Below are positions 7,763 through 14,879 of a stretch of DNA of 64,000 bases, piece by piece. How positions within the stretch are numbered: the first letter of the stretch is position 1; every line of letters starts with the position of its first letter. The stretch spans positions 1,302,001 to 1,366,000 of the forward strand of contig NZ_JUGF01000002.1 of the NCBI RefSeq assembly GCF_000799165.1. Reading direction: 5' to 3'. A program made the translations under genes and the position numbers. The notes under the pieces were generated by a model that saw only the letters and a list, made by a program, of their open reading frames with translations, did not search any database and was not told where the DNA came from. This DNA comes from Methylotenera versatilis 7. GTDB taxonomy: Bacteria; Pseudomonadota; Gammaproteobacteria; Burkholderiales; Methylophilaceae.

Positions 7763-9111
7763 GCTGGATCACCTAAAATCATAGACTCAATTTCAGTTTT
7801 GGCTGTCTTTATAATATTTTCGGCTTCTGTTTGCAATTGCTTGGCTTGGGCGCGGATTTGCGCGATGTGGGTGGCAATTTCATTTTGTTTTGATATGTGT
7901 GGCAAAGGAATGTTTAATTGCATTAAGTCGCGGGAGTAAACATGAGGCTGCCCCGCACCTTGCTGTAAATTGTAAATTTCTTTTTGTTTTGTTTTTAGTA
8001 ATTCAGCTAAATACAGCGTATTGAGAATTTCTTCATCTTTCGATTGAATCACCGAACAATCCGATGCGAAAATTGGATAATCGTGATACCAAACAAACCC
8101 TGCATAAGCACCTGATGCGCTTACTGTAATGATATTACCTTCATAATTAAAGGCATTGTGCGAGTATGGACTGCTTTGTCCACCAGCGATAACTGGATAT
8201 TTACCAGCGATAATATGGTTAGAAGTAATGCTTTGACCTTTATTAACATGTGCTAGTTTGTGTAAAGGTGAGTTTGCATAACTGCCACCTTCAATTTTGT
8301 AATGCTTAGTAAAGCAAATATCAGGGTCTAAGCGTCCACCTGTTACCTCGCTAAATAGCACAGTAAAAATGCGCTTTTCAAGGTGGTTATCTTGTTCGGT
8401 AAGGGTAATACCTAGCTCGCCCAACAAATAGCCGTCTATGCTATCTAGCAGGGCTTGCGCTTGCTCTTCTTTTTGTTGTTTTGCCTGTTCGGCTTGCTGA
8501 TATTTATCAACAAATTTTTCTTGAGTAGCTAAATCGGGCAAAGGTATTAACAATGATTTATATTCTTCAGCATTGATATTAGGTTGCCCCGCCGTTCTTT
8601 GCACGGCTTTTACCCAGTCTTTATAAGGGGCTAGCTGCGTATAAAGAAACAAAAAATCGGATAGTATTTTTTTTGAATCAACGACAAATCTAATCATGTA
8701 GCCTGCGAAAAAACAGCTGTATGAAACAGCATCGGACTTATGTAAATAGGTTTTCCCTACAGTATTTCCACTGCGGGCAAACAATAAGTCGTTGTTGTTT
8801 AATATGTATTTTTTCTCTACAGTTTCAGCTGTGACACCTAAACCATCAATTAAATTACCATATTCATTTATGTCAGTAATCCTCACATAGCGAGGAGATT
8901 GTGCACTGTTGCGTGTTATGCCGCTTTCATTTGCACCATATTGAGGAGATGTAAGCAACAAAGATTTAAGTGGTTTGGTAGCGTATTTGAATTGCTTAAC
9001 TTTTTTGTTATACGAAACCATTTCTGGGTCAAATCGTTCGGCTAATTCAGAATGATTAGCCAAAAATACTTTATTCGCATTCGCTCCCGCACTTAATTCA
9101 AACCCCGCCAT
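7759..9111 (-). CDS. hsdS: HsdS-like specificity subunit
   Basis: A 450-residue S subunit with two target-recognition domains. The first TRD includes RYVRITDI and NNNDLLFARSGNTVGKTYL. The second half includes KLAHVNKGQSI and GNIITVSASGAYAG. Each ends in a helical spacer: the first PLPDLATQEKFVDKYQQAEQAKQQ, the second HISKQNEIATHIAQIRAQAK. The two half-sites define a bipartite DNA target that cannot be read from sequence. The gene overlaps the upstream methylase by 14 bases and the downstream gene by four, so the three are surely one transcript. No separate HsdR translocase is present. Confidence 0.9.
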   Translation of the reverse strand: MAGFELSAGANANKVFLANHSELAERFDPEMVSYNKKVKQFKYATKPLKSLLLTSPQYGANESGITRNSAQSPRYVRITDINEYGNLIDGLGVTAETVEKKYILNNNDLLFARSGNTVGKTYLHKSDAVSYSCFFAGYMIRFVVDSKKILSDFLFLYTQLAPYKDWVKAVQRTAGQPNINAEEYKSLLIPLPDLATQEKFVDKYQQAEQAKQQKEEQAQALLDSIDGYLLGELGITLTEQDNHLEKRIFTVLFSEVTGGRLDPDICFTKHYKIEGGSYANSPLHKLAHVNKGQSITSNHIIAGKYPVIAGGQSSPYSHNAFNYEGNIITVSASGAYAGFVWYHDYPIFASDCSVIQSKDEEILNTLYLAELLKTKQKEIYNLQQGAGQPHVYSRDLMQLNIPLPHISKQNEIATHIAQIRAQAKQLQTEAENIIKTAKTEIESMILGDPA

Positions 9112-11254
9112 TATTCACCTCTACAATAAAACGGGCGAGTTCTGAGCCTATTACGTCCAGCTCATTCGTGCCTGTTTGCTTACCTGTTGCGTCATAGCCT
9201 ATATCTTCGGCAATCGCCATAAAAATTGGGTAATCAGGCAGCTTGCTTTGTTTGGCTAAAGCATAAGCCTCTTCTAATTGTTCTTTTAGCGCATTGATTT
9301 TTTCGGTGTATTCGTTGCTAATTTCTGCTTTCCAAGTTTTGTAGTCTTCTGTGGTTTTGTATTCTGCCAGCATGCCAGTGTAAACCGCGCCAGTGGCATT
9401 TTTAATGGTAGCTAGTTTTTCGCGTTCTAACTTTTCTACGATTGTTTTGTAGTTGTATTCATTGAGTATGTTATTTTGCAGGCTGAGTTTTTGCTGTTTA
9501 ATCAGCTCAGTTTGTTGTTCGCTGTATTTACGTAAAAACAGCACACTGCTTTTTACGCCTGCGCCTGTGGCGGTAAATGCGGTTTGCGGCAAACTCACTA
9601 CGGCAATAATGCGATACCAGTCTTCAATTTGGTCGCGCACATATTGCAGACTGCTGTTAGTCAGTACGCCATCTGGCAACACGATGGCTAAGTAACCGTT
9701 TTCGGTTAAAAACTGGTGGCATTGCTCAATAAATAGCACTTCAGTGCTTTGACTATCACGGTTTTTAACCCCGCTATTTTTAAGGTCTAACCAAGAAACG
9801 TCTTTATTACCTAAGCCGTATTGTTGCAGATAGGCTTTTTCGGTGAGTTTTACCGCGCTACCAAATGGCGGGTTGGTGATAATAAAATCAAAACGCCCAT
9901 ACTTAAAGCCTTGATTTTTGGTTTGTTCCTGCAATGCATCGGCTTTAAGCAAACCGTCTGCTGTGATGACATTGGTGTGACCATCATCATGAATAATCAT
10001 ATTCATTTTTGCAGTGCGGCTAATTTGCTCATTAATCTCTATACCGTAAAGATTTTTCTCGGCAAAGTCGTGCCAGTGCCGCCAGTGTTCATTACTTTCT
10101 TTATCAAAGTATTCATCGGCTTGGCGGCGCACTTTTTCAAGCGCATGTAGCAAAAAGCCTCCGCTGCCACATGAGGTATCTAATACTAATGAATCGTGCT
10201 TAATCGGCAACACATTCACAATAAATTGCACAATCGGGCGCGGGGTGAAGTATTGCCCAAACTCCCCACGGAAAAACGAACCCATGAAAGTTTCAAATGC
10301 ACGGCCTTTGCTATCTAAATCGGTTTTGCTTAGGTTAATGTCTTGCAAATACTCAACAATGGTGCGCACGCGCTCTGTTGTAAGGCGGATGTTATCGCGG
10401 AATACTTCAGGGTCTTTTTTACGGCCTTCTTCATAAAGCGCATTTACGCGTTGAAATAAGGCTTCATTAGTCTTTTTAAGTGCAATTTCTGGGGTGGTTG
10501 CTTCTACTTGAATGATTTGAAAGTCGTAAGGGTCGCCATTTTTACGAGCTATACGCTCATCCCAAATTTTGCAAAAAATTAGTTTGTCTAACTCATCAAA
10601 AGCTTCTGATGGGTTAAGTTGCCCGCCAGCCCATAGCGCATTATGTGCAAGTTTAAAGCGGCGCGTCAGCTCGTCTTCACTTACCACGCGAATATCAAAA
10701 AACTTTTGGTCATGTTCTTTGTAAGTTAGCTTGTCAGCATTTTTTACAAACTTATAGGGTGCAAGTTTATCTACCCCGTAAGCTGGAATATCTGATTCTG
10801 CAATCCGTAAGTTTTTGGCTTTATCAACCTGAAAGAATACATTTTTTATTTTAGAAGTTACCCAAACGAATTTCACATTATTGGGCAGTGCGTGAGCGTA
10901 TGAATAAGCTTGATTTACGGCTTGGGTAAATTCTTGTTCTGAAACCTCTTGTTTTTTACATTCTACTAATATGTGCGGTTGCAAGCATTCATCATCGTTG
11001 TACACCACGATGTCAGCCTCTTTTTTTTCTACTCCCATTGTTACAGTAATGAAATTTAGTACGCGTTGTACTGGATAGCCATACTCTAAAATTAGGCGGC
11101 AATAGGTTTCGGCTTGGACTTGCTCTTCAGGCGTTGTGAAGTTGCGGCTTTTCTTTTGATGAATGTATTCAATCCGTTTGTTTTCATCGTAAAAGCGAAT
11201 GAGGCCTTTTTTTACGCCATCTTGAATGTAATTTATTATTATTTCTGCGCTCAT
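9098..11254 (-). CDS. Restriction nuclease-N6-adenine methylase fusion
   Basis: A 718-residue fusion. The N-terminal 170 residues resemble the HsdR nuclease domain: EADIVVY (D81) and LVECKKQE (E98, K100) form a PD-(D/E)XK pattern. The remainder is an HsdM-type methylase with FGQYFTPRPIVQF (about 332-344), SAM motif DTSCGSGGF (359-367) and catalytic NPPF (461-464). A coiled, charged tail follows. With a separate S subunit and no motor, the layout recalls type IIB/IIG systems such as BcgI more than classical type I. It is the first gene of the operon, and its start is the only good ATG at the conserved N-terminus. Confidence 0.85.
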   Translation of the reverse strand: MSAEIIINYIQDGVKKGLIRFYDENKRIEYIHQKKSRNFTTPEEQVQAETYCRLILEYGYPVQRVLNFITVTMGVEKKEADIVVYNDDECLQPHILVECKKQEVSEQEFTQAVNQAYSYAHALPNNVKFVWVTSKIKNVFFQVDKAKNLRIAESDIPAYGVDKLAPYKFVKNADKLTYKEHDQKFFDIRVVSEDELTRRFKLAHNALWAGGQLNPSEAFDELDKLIFCKIWDERIARKNGDPYDFQIIQVEATTPEIALKKTNEALFQRVNALYEEGRKKDPEVFRDNIRLTTERVRTIVEYLQDINLSKTDLDSKGRAFETFMGSFFRGEFGQYFTPRPIVQFIVNVLPIKHDSLVLDTSCGSGGFLLHALEKVRRQADEYFDKESNEHWRHWHDFAEKNLYGIEINEQISRTAKMNMIIHDDGHTNVITADGLLKADALQEQTKNQGFKYGRFDFIITNPPFGSAVKLTEKAYLQQYGLGNKDVSWLDLKNSGVKNRDSQSTEVLFIEQCHQFLTENGYLAIVLPDGVLTNSSLQYVRDQIEDWYRIIAVVSLPQTAFTATGAGVKSSVLFLRKYSEQQTELIKQQKLSLQNNILNEYNYKTIVEKLEREKLATIKNATGAVYTGMLAEYKTTEDYKTWKAEISNEYTEKINALKEQLEEAYALAKQSKLPDYPIFMAIAEDIGYDATGKQTGTNELDVIGSELARFIVEVNNGGV

Positions 11255-11336
11255 TTACTTCCCTGACTCATTTTTGTAAAAATAAGTTATCTTAAATTTA
11301 TGACTTTGTTTATTGAGTGAATTTTACAATTATTAT

Positions 11337-12548
11337 TTATGCTTTTTTAAGTTCTATTACAATAGCACCTGCTTTTAATTTATCTAAGTAATCTGCCCAA
11401 ATTTGCATCATCTCTTTACGCTGTGCTATAAATTTAGTGCGATTATATGCAGCTCCCAATGTATCTGGTACTTTATGCGCCAATTGATGTTCAATAATAT
11501 GTGGGTCTATGTTTAGGCGTTCGTGCAAAATGGTACGTGCCATTGCTCTAAAACCATGCCCTGTAATCTGTGTTTTTGTGTCATAACCCATTCGTTTAAG
11601 TGCTGCATTTATCGCGCTTTCACTCATTGGTCTAAGAGGCGAATGACCGCCTGTAAAAACATATTCACGATGCCCTGAAAATCCCTGAATTTCTTTCAGT
11701 ATTTCTATAGCTTGGCGGGGTAGGGGTACTAAGTGGTCTGTTTTTGTTTTACTTACAAGATAACGCCACTCCCCAGTCTCTAAATCTATATCTGCCCATT
11801 TAGCCATTCTTAACTCGCTAGGACGTACAAAAACTAAGGGGGCTAGGCGCAATGCACATTGCACTGTAATTGTCCCCTTAAACCCTTCTATAGCCCTTAA
11901 TAATTCAGCAACATCGTTAGGTTCAGTAAATGATGCCATGTGCTCAGTTCTAGAGGGGGGTAGAGCCCCCTTTAAATCGGCTGTTACATCCCTAAGGGCT
12001 CTACCCGTTTGAACCCCATATCTGAATACTTGACCGCATGTTTGTAGCGCACGATGAGCAGTTTCTAGAATGCCTAATTTTTCAATGCGCTTAATGGCAT
12101 CTAGCACTTGTGGGGTAGTAATATCTGCAATTGGTTTGCTACCAAGCCACGGAAAAATATATAACTCAAAACGTCTAATAACTTTTTCTCTATGACTAGC
12201 TGCTTTATTTGCCATGTGAGAAGCAAGCCATTCACGCGCTACAACTTCAAAGCTATTTTCAGATTTTTCAAATTTAGCAGCTTTAACGGCTTTTTTATTT
12301 TCACTTGGGTCGACACCCTTTGCTAATAAGCTTCTAGCATCTTGCCTACGCTCTCTAGCAAGCGCTAAAGACACATCGGGATACACACCCAAAGCAAGTT
12401 TTTTCTCTTTCCCATCAAAGCGATATTTTAATCGCCAATATTTTGAGCCGTTAGGCATCACTTCAAGATACATGCCCCCACCGTCTGAAAGTTTGTAAGC
12501 CTTTGATTCTGATTTGCTTTTTCTAACTTGAATATCTGAAAGATTCAT
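11337..12548 (-). CDS. int: P4-type tyrosine integrase of element B
   Basis: A 403-residue tyrosine recombinase with an N-terminal DUF4102-type arm-binding domain (YKLSDGGGMYLEVMPNGSKYW, about 18-38). The catalytic domain shows RPSELRMAKW (first Arg), HGFRAMART (His-x-x-Arg), HQLAH and the nucleophile Tyr in AAYNRTKF. The length is normal for the family. It should catalyse insertion and excision at the tRNA-Met 3' end. The start lies 190 bp from the att copy at 12739, and three TGCCCCCA-type octamers lie between. Excision would probably need the AlpA-like protein. Confidence 0.95.
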   Translation of the reverse strand: MNLSDIQVRKSKSESKAYKLSDGGGMYLEVMPNGSKYWRLKYRFDGKEKKLALGVYPDVSLALARERRQDARSLLAKGVDPSENKKAVKAAKFEKSENSFEVVAREWLASHMANKAASHREKVIRRFELYIFPWLGSKPIADITTPQVLDAIKRIEKLGILETAHRALQTCGQVFRYGVQTGRALRDVTADLKGALPPSRTEHMASFTEPNDVAELLRAIEGFKGTITVQCALRLAPLVFVRPSELRMAKWADIDLETGEWRYLVSKTKTDHLVPLPRQAIEILKEIQGFSGHREYVFTGGHSPLRPMSESAINAALKRMGYDTKTQITGHGFRAMARTILHERLNIDPHIIEHQLAHKVPDTLGAAYNRTKFIAQRKEMMQIWADYLDKLKAGAIVIELKKA

Positions 12549-12575
12549 CTAAATTAACCTATTAAAAAGTTGCTT

Positions 12576-12626
12576 TGGGGGCATCAAAAATCAATTGGGG
12601 GCATAACTGTCTATATTATGCCCCCA
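12576..12626. promoter_or_regulatory. Arm-type repeats at the integrase end of element B
   Basis: TGGGGGCA at 12576-12583 and 12596-12603, and the inverted form TGCCCCCA at 12619-12626. The last two also form a hairpin. They match the two octamers at the far end (2606-2625). The position, just upstream of int, also suits autorepression of the integrase promoter. Confidence 0.6.
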
Positions 12627-12672
12627 TTAAGGTTTAAATTGCAATGAATTGGAATGTACGAGAAGAAACAAA

Positions 12673-12705
12673 AAACCCGCATAAACTAAGCATTTATGCG
12701 GGTTT
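12673..12705. terminator. Bidirectional terminator beside the middle att site
   Basis: A perfect 13-bp stem (AAACCCGCATAAA / TTTATGCGGGTTT) with a seven-base loop and flanking A/T runs on both sides. Its place 34 bp from the tRNA-derived repeat parallels the hairpins at 2477 and 31280, so every att junction has its own terminator. Confidence 0.8.
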
Positions 12706-12738
12706 GGTGTACTGTAATGTACTGCGTAATACAGTGAA

Positions 12739-12788
12739 TTGGTGGTGAAAGAGGGACTTGAACCCTCGACCCCAGGATTATGAATCCT
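12739..12788. repeat. Middle attachment site: 50-bp copy of the tRNA-Met 3' half
   Basis: A 50-base perfect repeat of 31311-31360, covering the tRNA-Met 3' end from CCA through the T arm to the anticodon stem. The match stops inside the anticodon arm, so this is not a working tRNA. It is the junction between elements B and A: the far att of element A and the near att of element B. Confidence 0.92.
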
Positions 12789-12902
12789 TGGAATTTATAA
12801 ACACAGAACATTCAGTAATAGACATCAATAATAGAATCAATAACTTACTTAAAAAGTACATTTCTACATTGTTATCAGTTATGCGGGAAATTTTTCTATT
12901 AC

Positions 12903-12920
12903 TGTCCCGCTAGTGTCCCA
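12903..12920. promoter_or_regulatory. Possible arm-type sites at the left end of element A
   Basis: Two TGTCCC motifs (12903-12908, 12914-12919) near the inner side of the att site. Related TGCCCCA/TGTCCC motifs lie at the other end (31144-31261). The repeat is short and variable, so this is tentative. Confidence 0.3.
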
Positions 12921-12937
12921 ACTAAAAATATTAATTA

Positions 12938-13123
12938 TCATTTTTGGGTTTCTTTTTCTTCCATCCATCTATTAATTACACTTAGTCTCCAAACACTCGT
13001 TCTTTCGGATAGTTTAATTTGCTTTGGAAATTTATTTTGCTGTATCAATCTGTAAATTGTACTTTTCCCAATACTCAACATTATGGCGAGTTCTTTAATT
13101 CTTATATATCTATCTTCAAGCAT
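12938..13123 (-). CDS. AlpA-family regulator / putative excisionase of element A
   Basis: A 61-residue AlpA-type protein. The helix-turn-helix is visible in YIRIKELAIMLSIGKSTIYR (about residues 6-25), followed by the wing NKFPKQIKLSERTSVWRLS and a terminal INRWMEE. This is the full length of the family. It sits 150 bp from the att repeat at the end opposite the integrase. Islands often place alpA nearer int, so its role here (excision or control of the divergent defence operon) is open. It is transcribed away from the MORC-like operon starting at 13422, sharing a 298-bp control region. Confidence 0.85.
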   Translation of the reverse strand: MLEDRYIRIKELAIMLSIGKSTIYRLIQQNKFPKQIKLSERTSVWRLSVINRWMEEKETQK

Positions 13124-13421
13124 TATTTAATCTTTGAATTGAAACTTAAAACTCTTCACTGGCTGCATAGATAACTTATTTAACAAGAGTTTATTAAGGT
13201 TTGTAAGTTGATATGATAGTTAGAATATTTACTACCTGTAAACAAAAAAGTAAATCTCAAAAACTCATTCTTACATTAACTATTCATGAATACTTTCAAA
13301 ATAACTTCCAACGAATTTTGGATTTCTTCGATGATATTGGGGTCGTTGTACCTTTTTAAAAAGTGCTGTTAATATGTTATGAACTGCCCAAAGCTTAATA
13401 ATTATAAAAAAGGTACTTCAA
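13124..13421. promoter_or_regulatory. Divergent control region of the MORC/Z1 operon
   Basis: This 298-bp AT-rich gap separates two divergent genes and must hold their promoters. An inverted repeat, GTACCTTTTT at 13348-13357 and AAAAAGGTAC at 13407-13416, flanks about 49 bp. The right arm includes the AAAGG ribosome-binding site before the TTG start at 13422. Pairing of the arms could hide this site. I see no convincing -35/-10 pair. Confidence 0.4.
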
Positions 13422-14879
13422 TTGCGGGAATTTCTAGAAGTAATTCCAGACCCAGTTTCACTTATTGAGTCTATGAGAGCTGTTGGCTATAGTGCACAAA
13501 CTGCTATAGCCGATATTATTGATAATAGCCTTTCCGCTAAAGCCTCTCAAATAAAAATTGAATATGATGCATCTCGTGAACCATTTGTATCAATACTTGA
13601 TAATGGTGAGGGGATGTATGCAAATGAGTTAACTAATGCAATGCGTCATGGCAGCAGCAATCCAAATGATGCAAGAGAGATTAATGATCTTGGACGTTTT
13701 GGACTAGGATTAAAAACCGCATCTTTATCCCAATGCAGAAAGCTAACTGTAGTTAGTAAAAAAGGCGGTCAGATTTATGCTAGATGTTGGGATCTTGACT
13801 ATGTACAAGAGAGAAATGGTTGGTTTGTTACGATACCAACAAAACTTGAGCTAGAAGAGTTACCCTTATTCAAAAGCTTGGTTGATCAAGAAGCAGGCAC
13901 ACTTGTTGTCTGGCAATTGCTTGATAAACTCATGTCAGGAGCGTATCAACCTCAGGATGAAATGAAAAACCGCATGCGTGATCTAGTTGATCATTTATCA
14001 TTTGTATTTCATAGATTTACTGAAAAAGAAGACGGAATAGATCCGGTTGATATTTTCATTAACGGTGTAAAACTTCATCCAGTAGATCCATTTTTAACAA
14101 AAAATTCTTTTACTCAGCCATTAGAAGGTCAGCGGATACCTGTTAATGAAGTAATTATTAATGTCCAACCTTACGTGTTGCCACACATGAGTCATCTCAA
14201 TATTGATGAGATTCAGCTTGCTGGTGGAAAAGATGGTTTAAGGCATAACCAAGGTTTTTATATTTATAGAAATAGAAGACTTGTAATTTGGGGAACCTGG
14301 TTCAGATTAGTACCAAAAGAAGAATTTTACAAACTTACTCGAGTAAAAGTAGATATTCCAAATACATTGGATCACTTATGGTCATTGGATATCAAAAAAT
14401 CTGTTGCGTACCCACCAGATGTTATTAGAAATAGACTTAAAGAGTTAATTCCACACTTTGCTAATACAAGCAGAACAACAATTACATACCCAGGAAGAAA
14501 ACAAAAAAATATATCTTTCGAACCTATTTGGGTAAGAACTGAACCTAGTCACGGTACATTTAGATATGACATAAACATCAATCATCCAGCGTTGTTAGAA
14601 ATAACAAATCGGATTGATAAAGATGGTCAACAAAGTATTCAATTTTTGATGAAGCTTATTGAAACAGCCTTACCCTTAGAATCAATATATTCAGATCTTT
14701 GCTCAGACAGAAGAAATGATTTTGAACTTGAGGGTGAGTTAATAAAGCAGCTAGTCGAAATTGCGAAAAAGTTAATAGAGATAGCAGGTATTAATATCAC
14801 GGAAGTTTTTAACTTAGACCCAATCGCAAGATATCCCCAACATCATAATAAAATTATTGAGGAATTAAGTAATGAGTAA
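13422..14879 (+). CDS. MORC-like GHKL ATPase of a defence operon
   Basis: A 485-residue ATPase with an N-terminal GHKL (Hsp90/MutL/histidine-kinase) fold. The N-box is DIIDNS (31-36), the first glycine motif DNGEGM (60-65) and the second GRFGLGLKTASLS (91-103). This matches prokaryotic MORC-type ATPases found beside Z1 helicases in predicted restriction-like systems. ATP-driven dimerisation is expected. The start is TTG with AAAAGG eight bases upstream; no ATG lies near the conserved N-terminus. It overlaps the Z1 gene by eight bases and is the first gene of a four-gene operon. Confidence 0.85.
   Translation: MREFLEVIPDPVSLIESMRAVGYSAQTAIADIIDNSLSAKASQIKIEYDASREPFVSILDNGEGMYANELTNAMRHGSSNPNDAREINDLGRFGLGLKTASLSQCRKLTVVSKKGGQIYARCWDLDYVQERNGWFVTIPTKLELEELPLFKSLVDQEAGTLVVWQLLDKLMSGAYQPQDEMKNRMRDLVDHLSFVFHRFTEKEDGIDPVDIFINGVKLHPVDPFLTKNSFTQPLEGQRIPVNEVIINVQPYVLPHMSHLNIDEIQLAGGKDGLRHNQGFYIYRNRRLVIWGTWFRLVPKEEFYKLTRVKVDIPNTLDHLWSLDIKKSVAYPPDVIRNRLKELIPHFANTSRTTITYPGRKQKNISFEPIWVRTEPSHGTFRYDININHPALLEITNRIDKDGQQSIQFLMKLIETALPLESIYSDLCSDRRNDFELEGELIKQLVEIAKKLIEIAGINITEVFNLDPIARYPQHHNKIIEELSNE

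Larger units (their letters stand above)
2532..12788. mobile_element. Integrated element B (about 10.2 kb defence island, tRNA-Met)
   Basis: Bounded on the right by a 50-bp copy of the tRNA-Met 3' half (12739-12788) and on the left by an 11-bp match at 2532. A P4-type tyrosine integrase is the gene nearest the right att site, the usual layout for tRNA-targeted elements. All its genes lie on the minus strand. Two TGCCCCCA octamers at the left end and three at the right end look like integrase arm sites. It carries an AlpA-like regulator, a DUF3631 ATPase, an HNH nuclease and a restriction-modification-like operon. No conjugation or capsid genes are visible, so movement may need a helper. Confidence 0.8.

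Noticed and set aside
9098-11254. Plain HsdM of a classical type I system with HsdR lost
   Set aside because: The N-terminal 170 residues carry a nuclease-like D...ECK pattern not found in ordinary HsdM, so a fusion is the better reading.
12739-12796. A second tRNA-Met gene
   Set aside because: Only the 3' half matches; the sequence diverges in the anticodon stem and the D arm and 5' acceptor strand are absent. It is an att copy.
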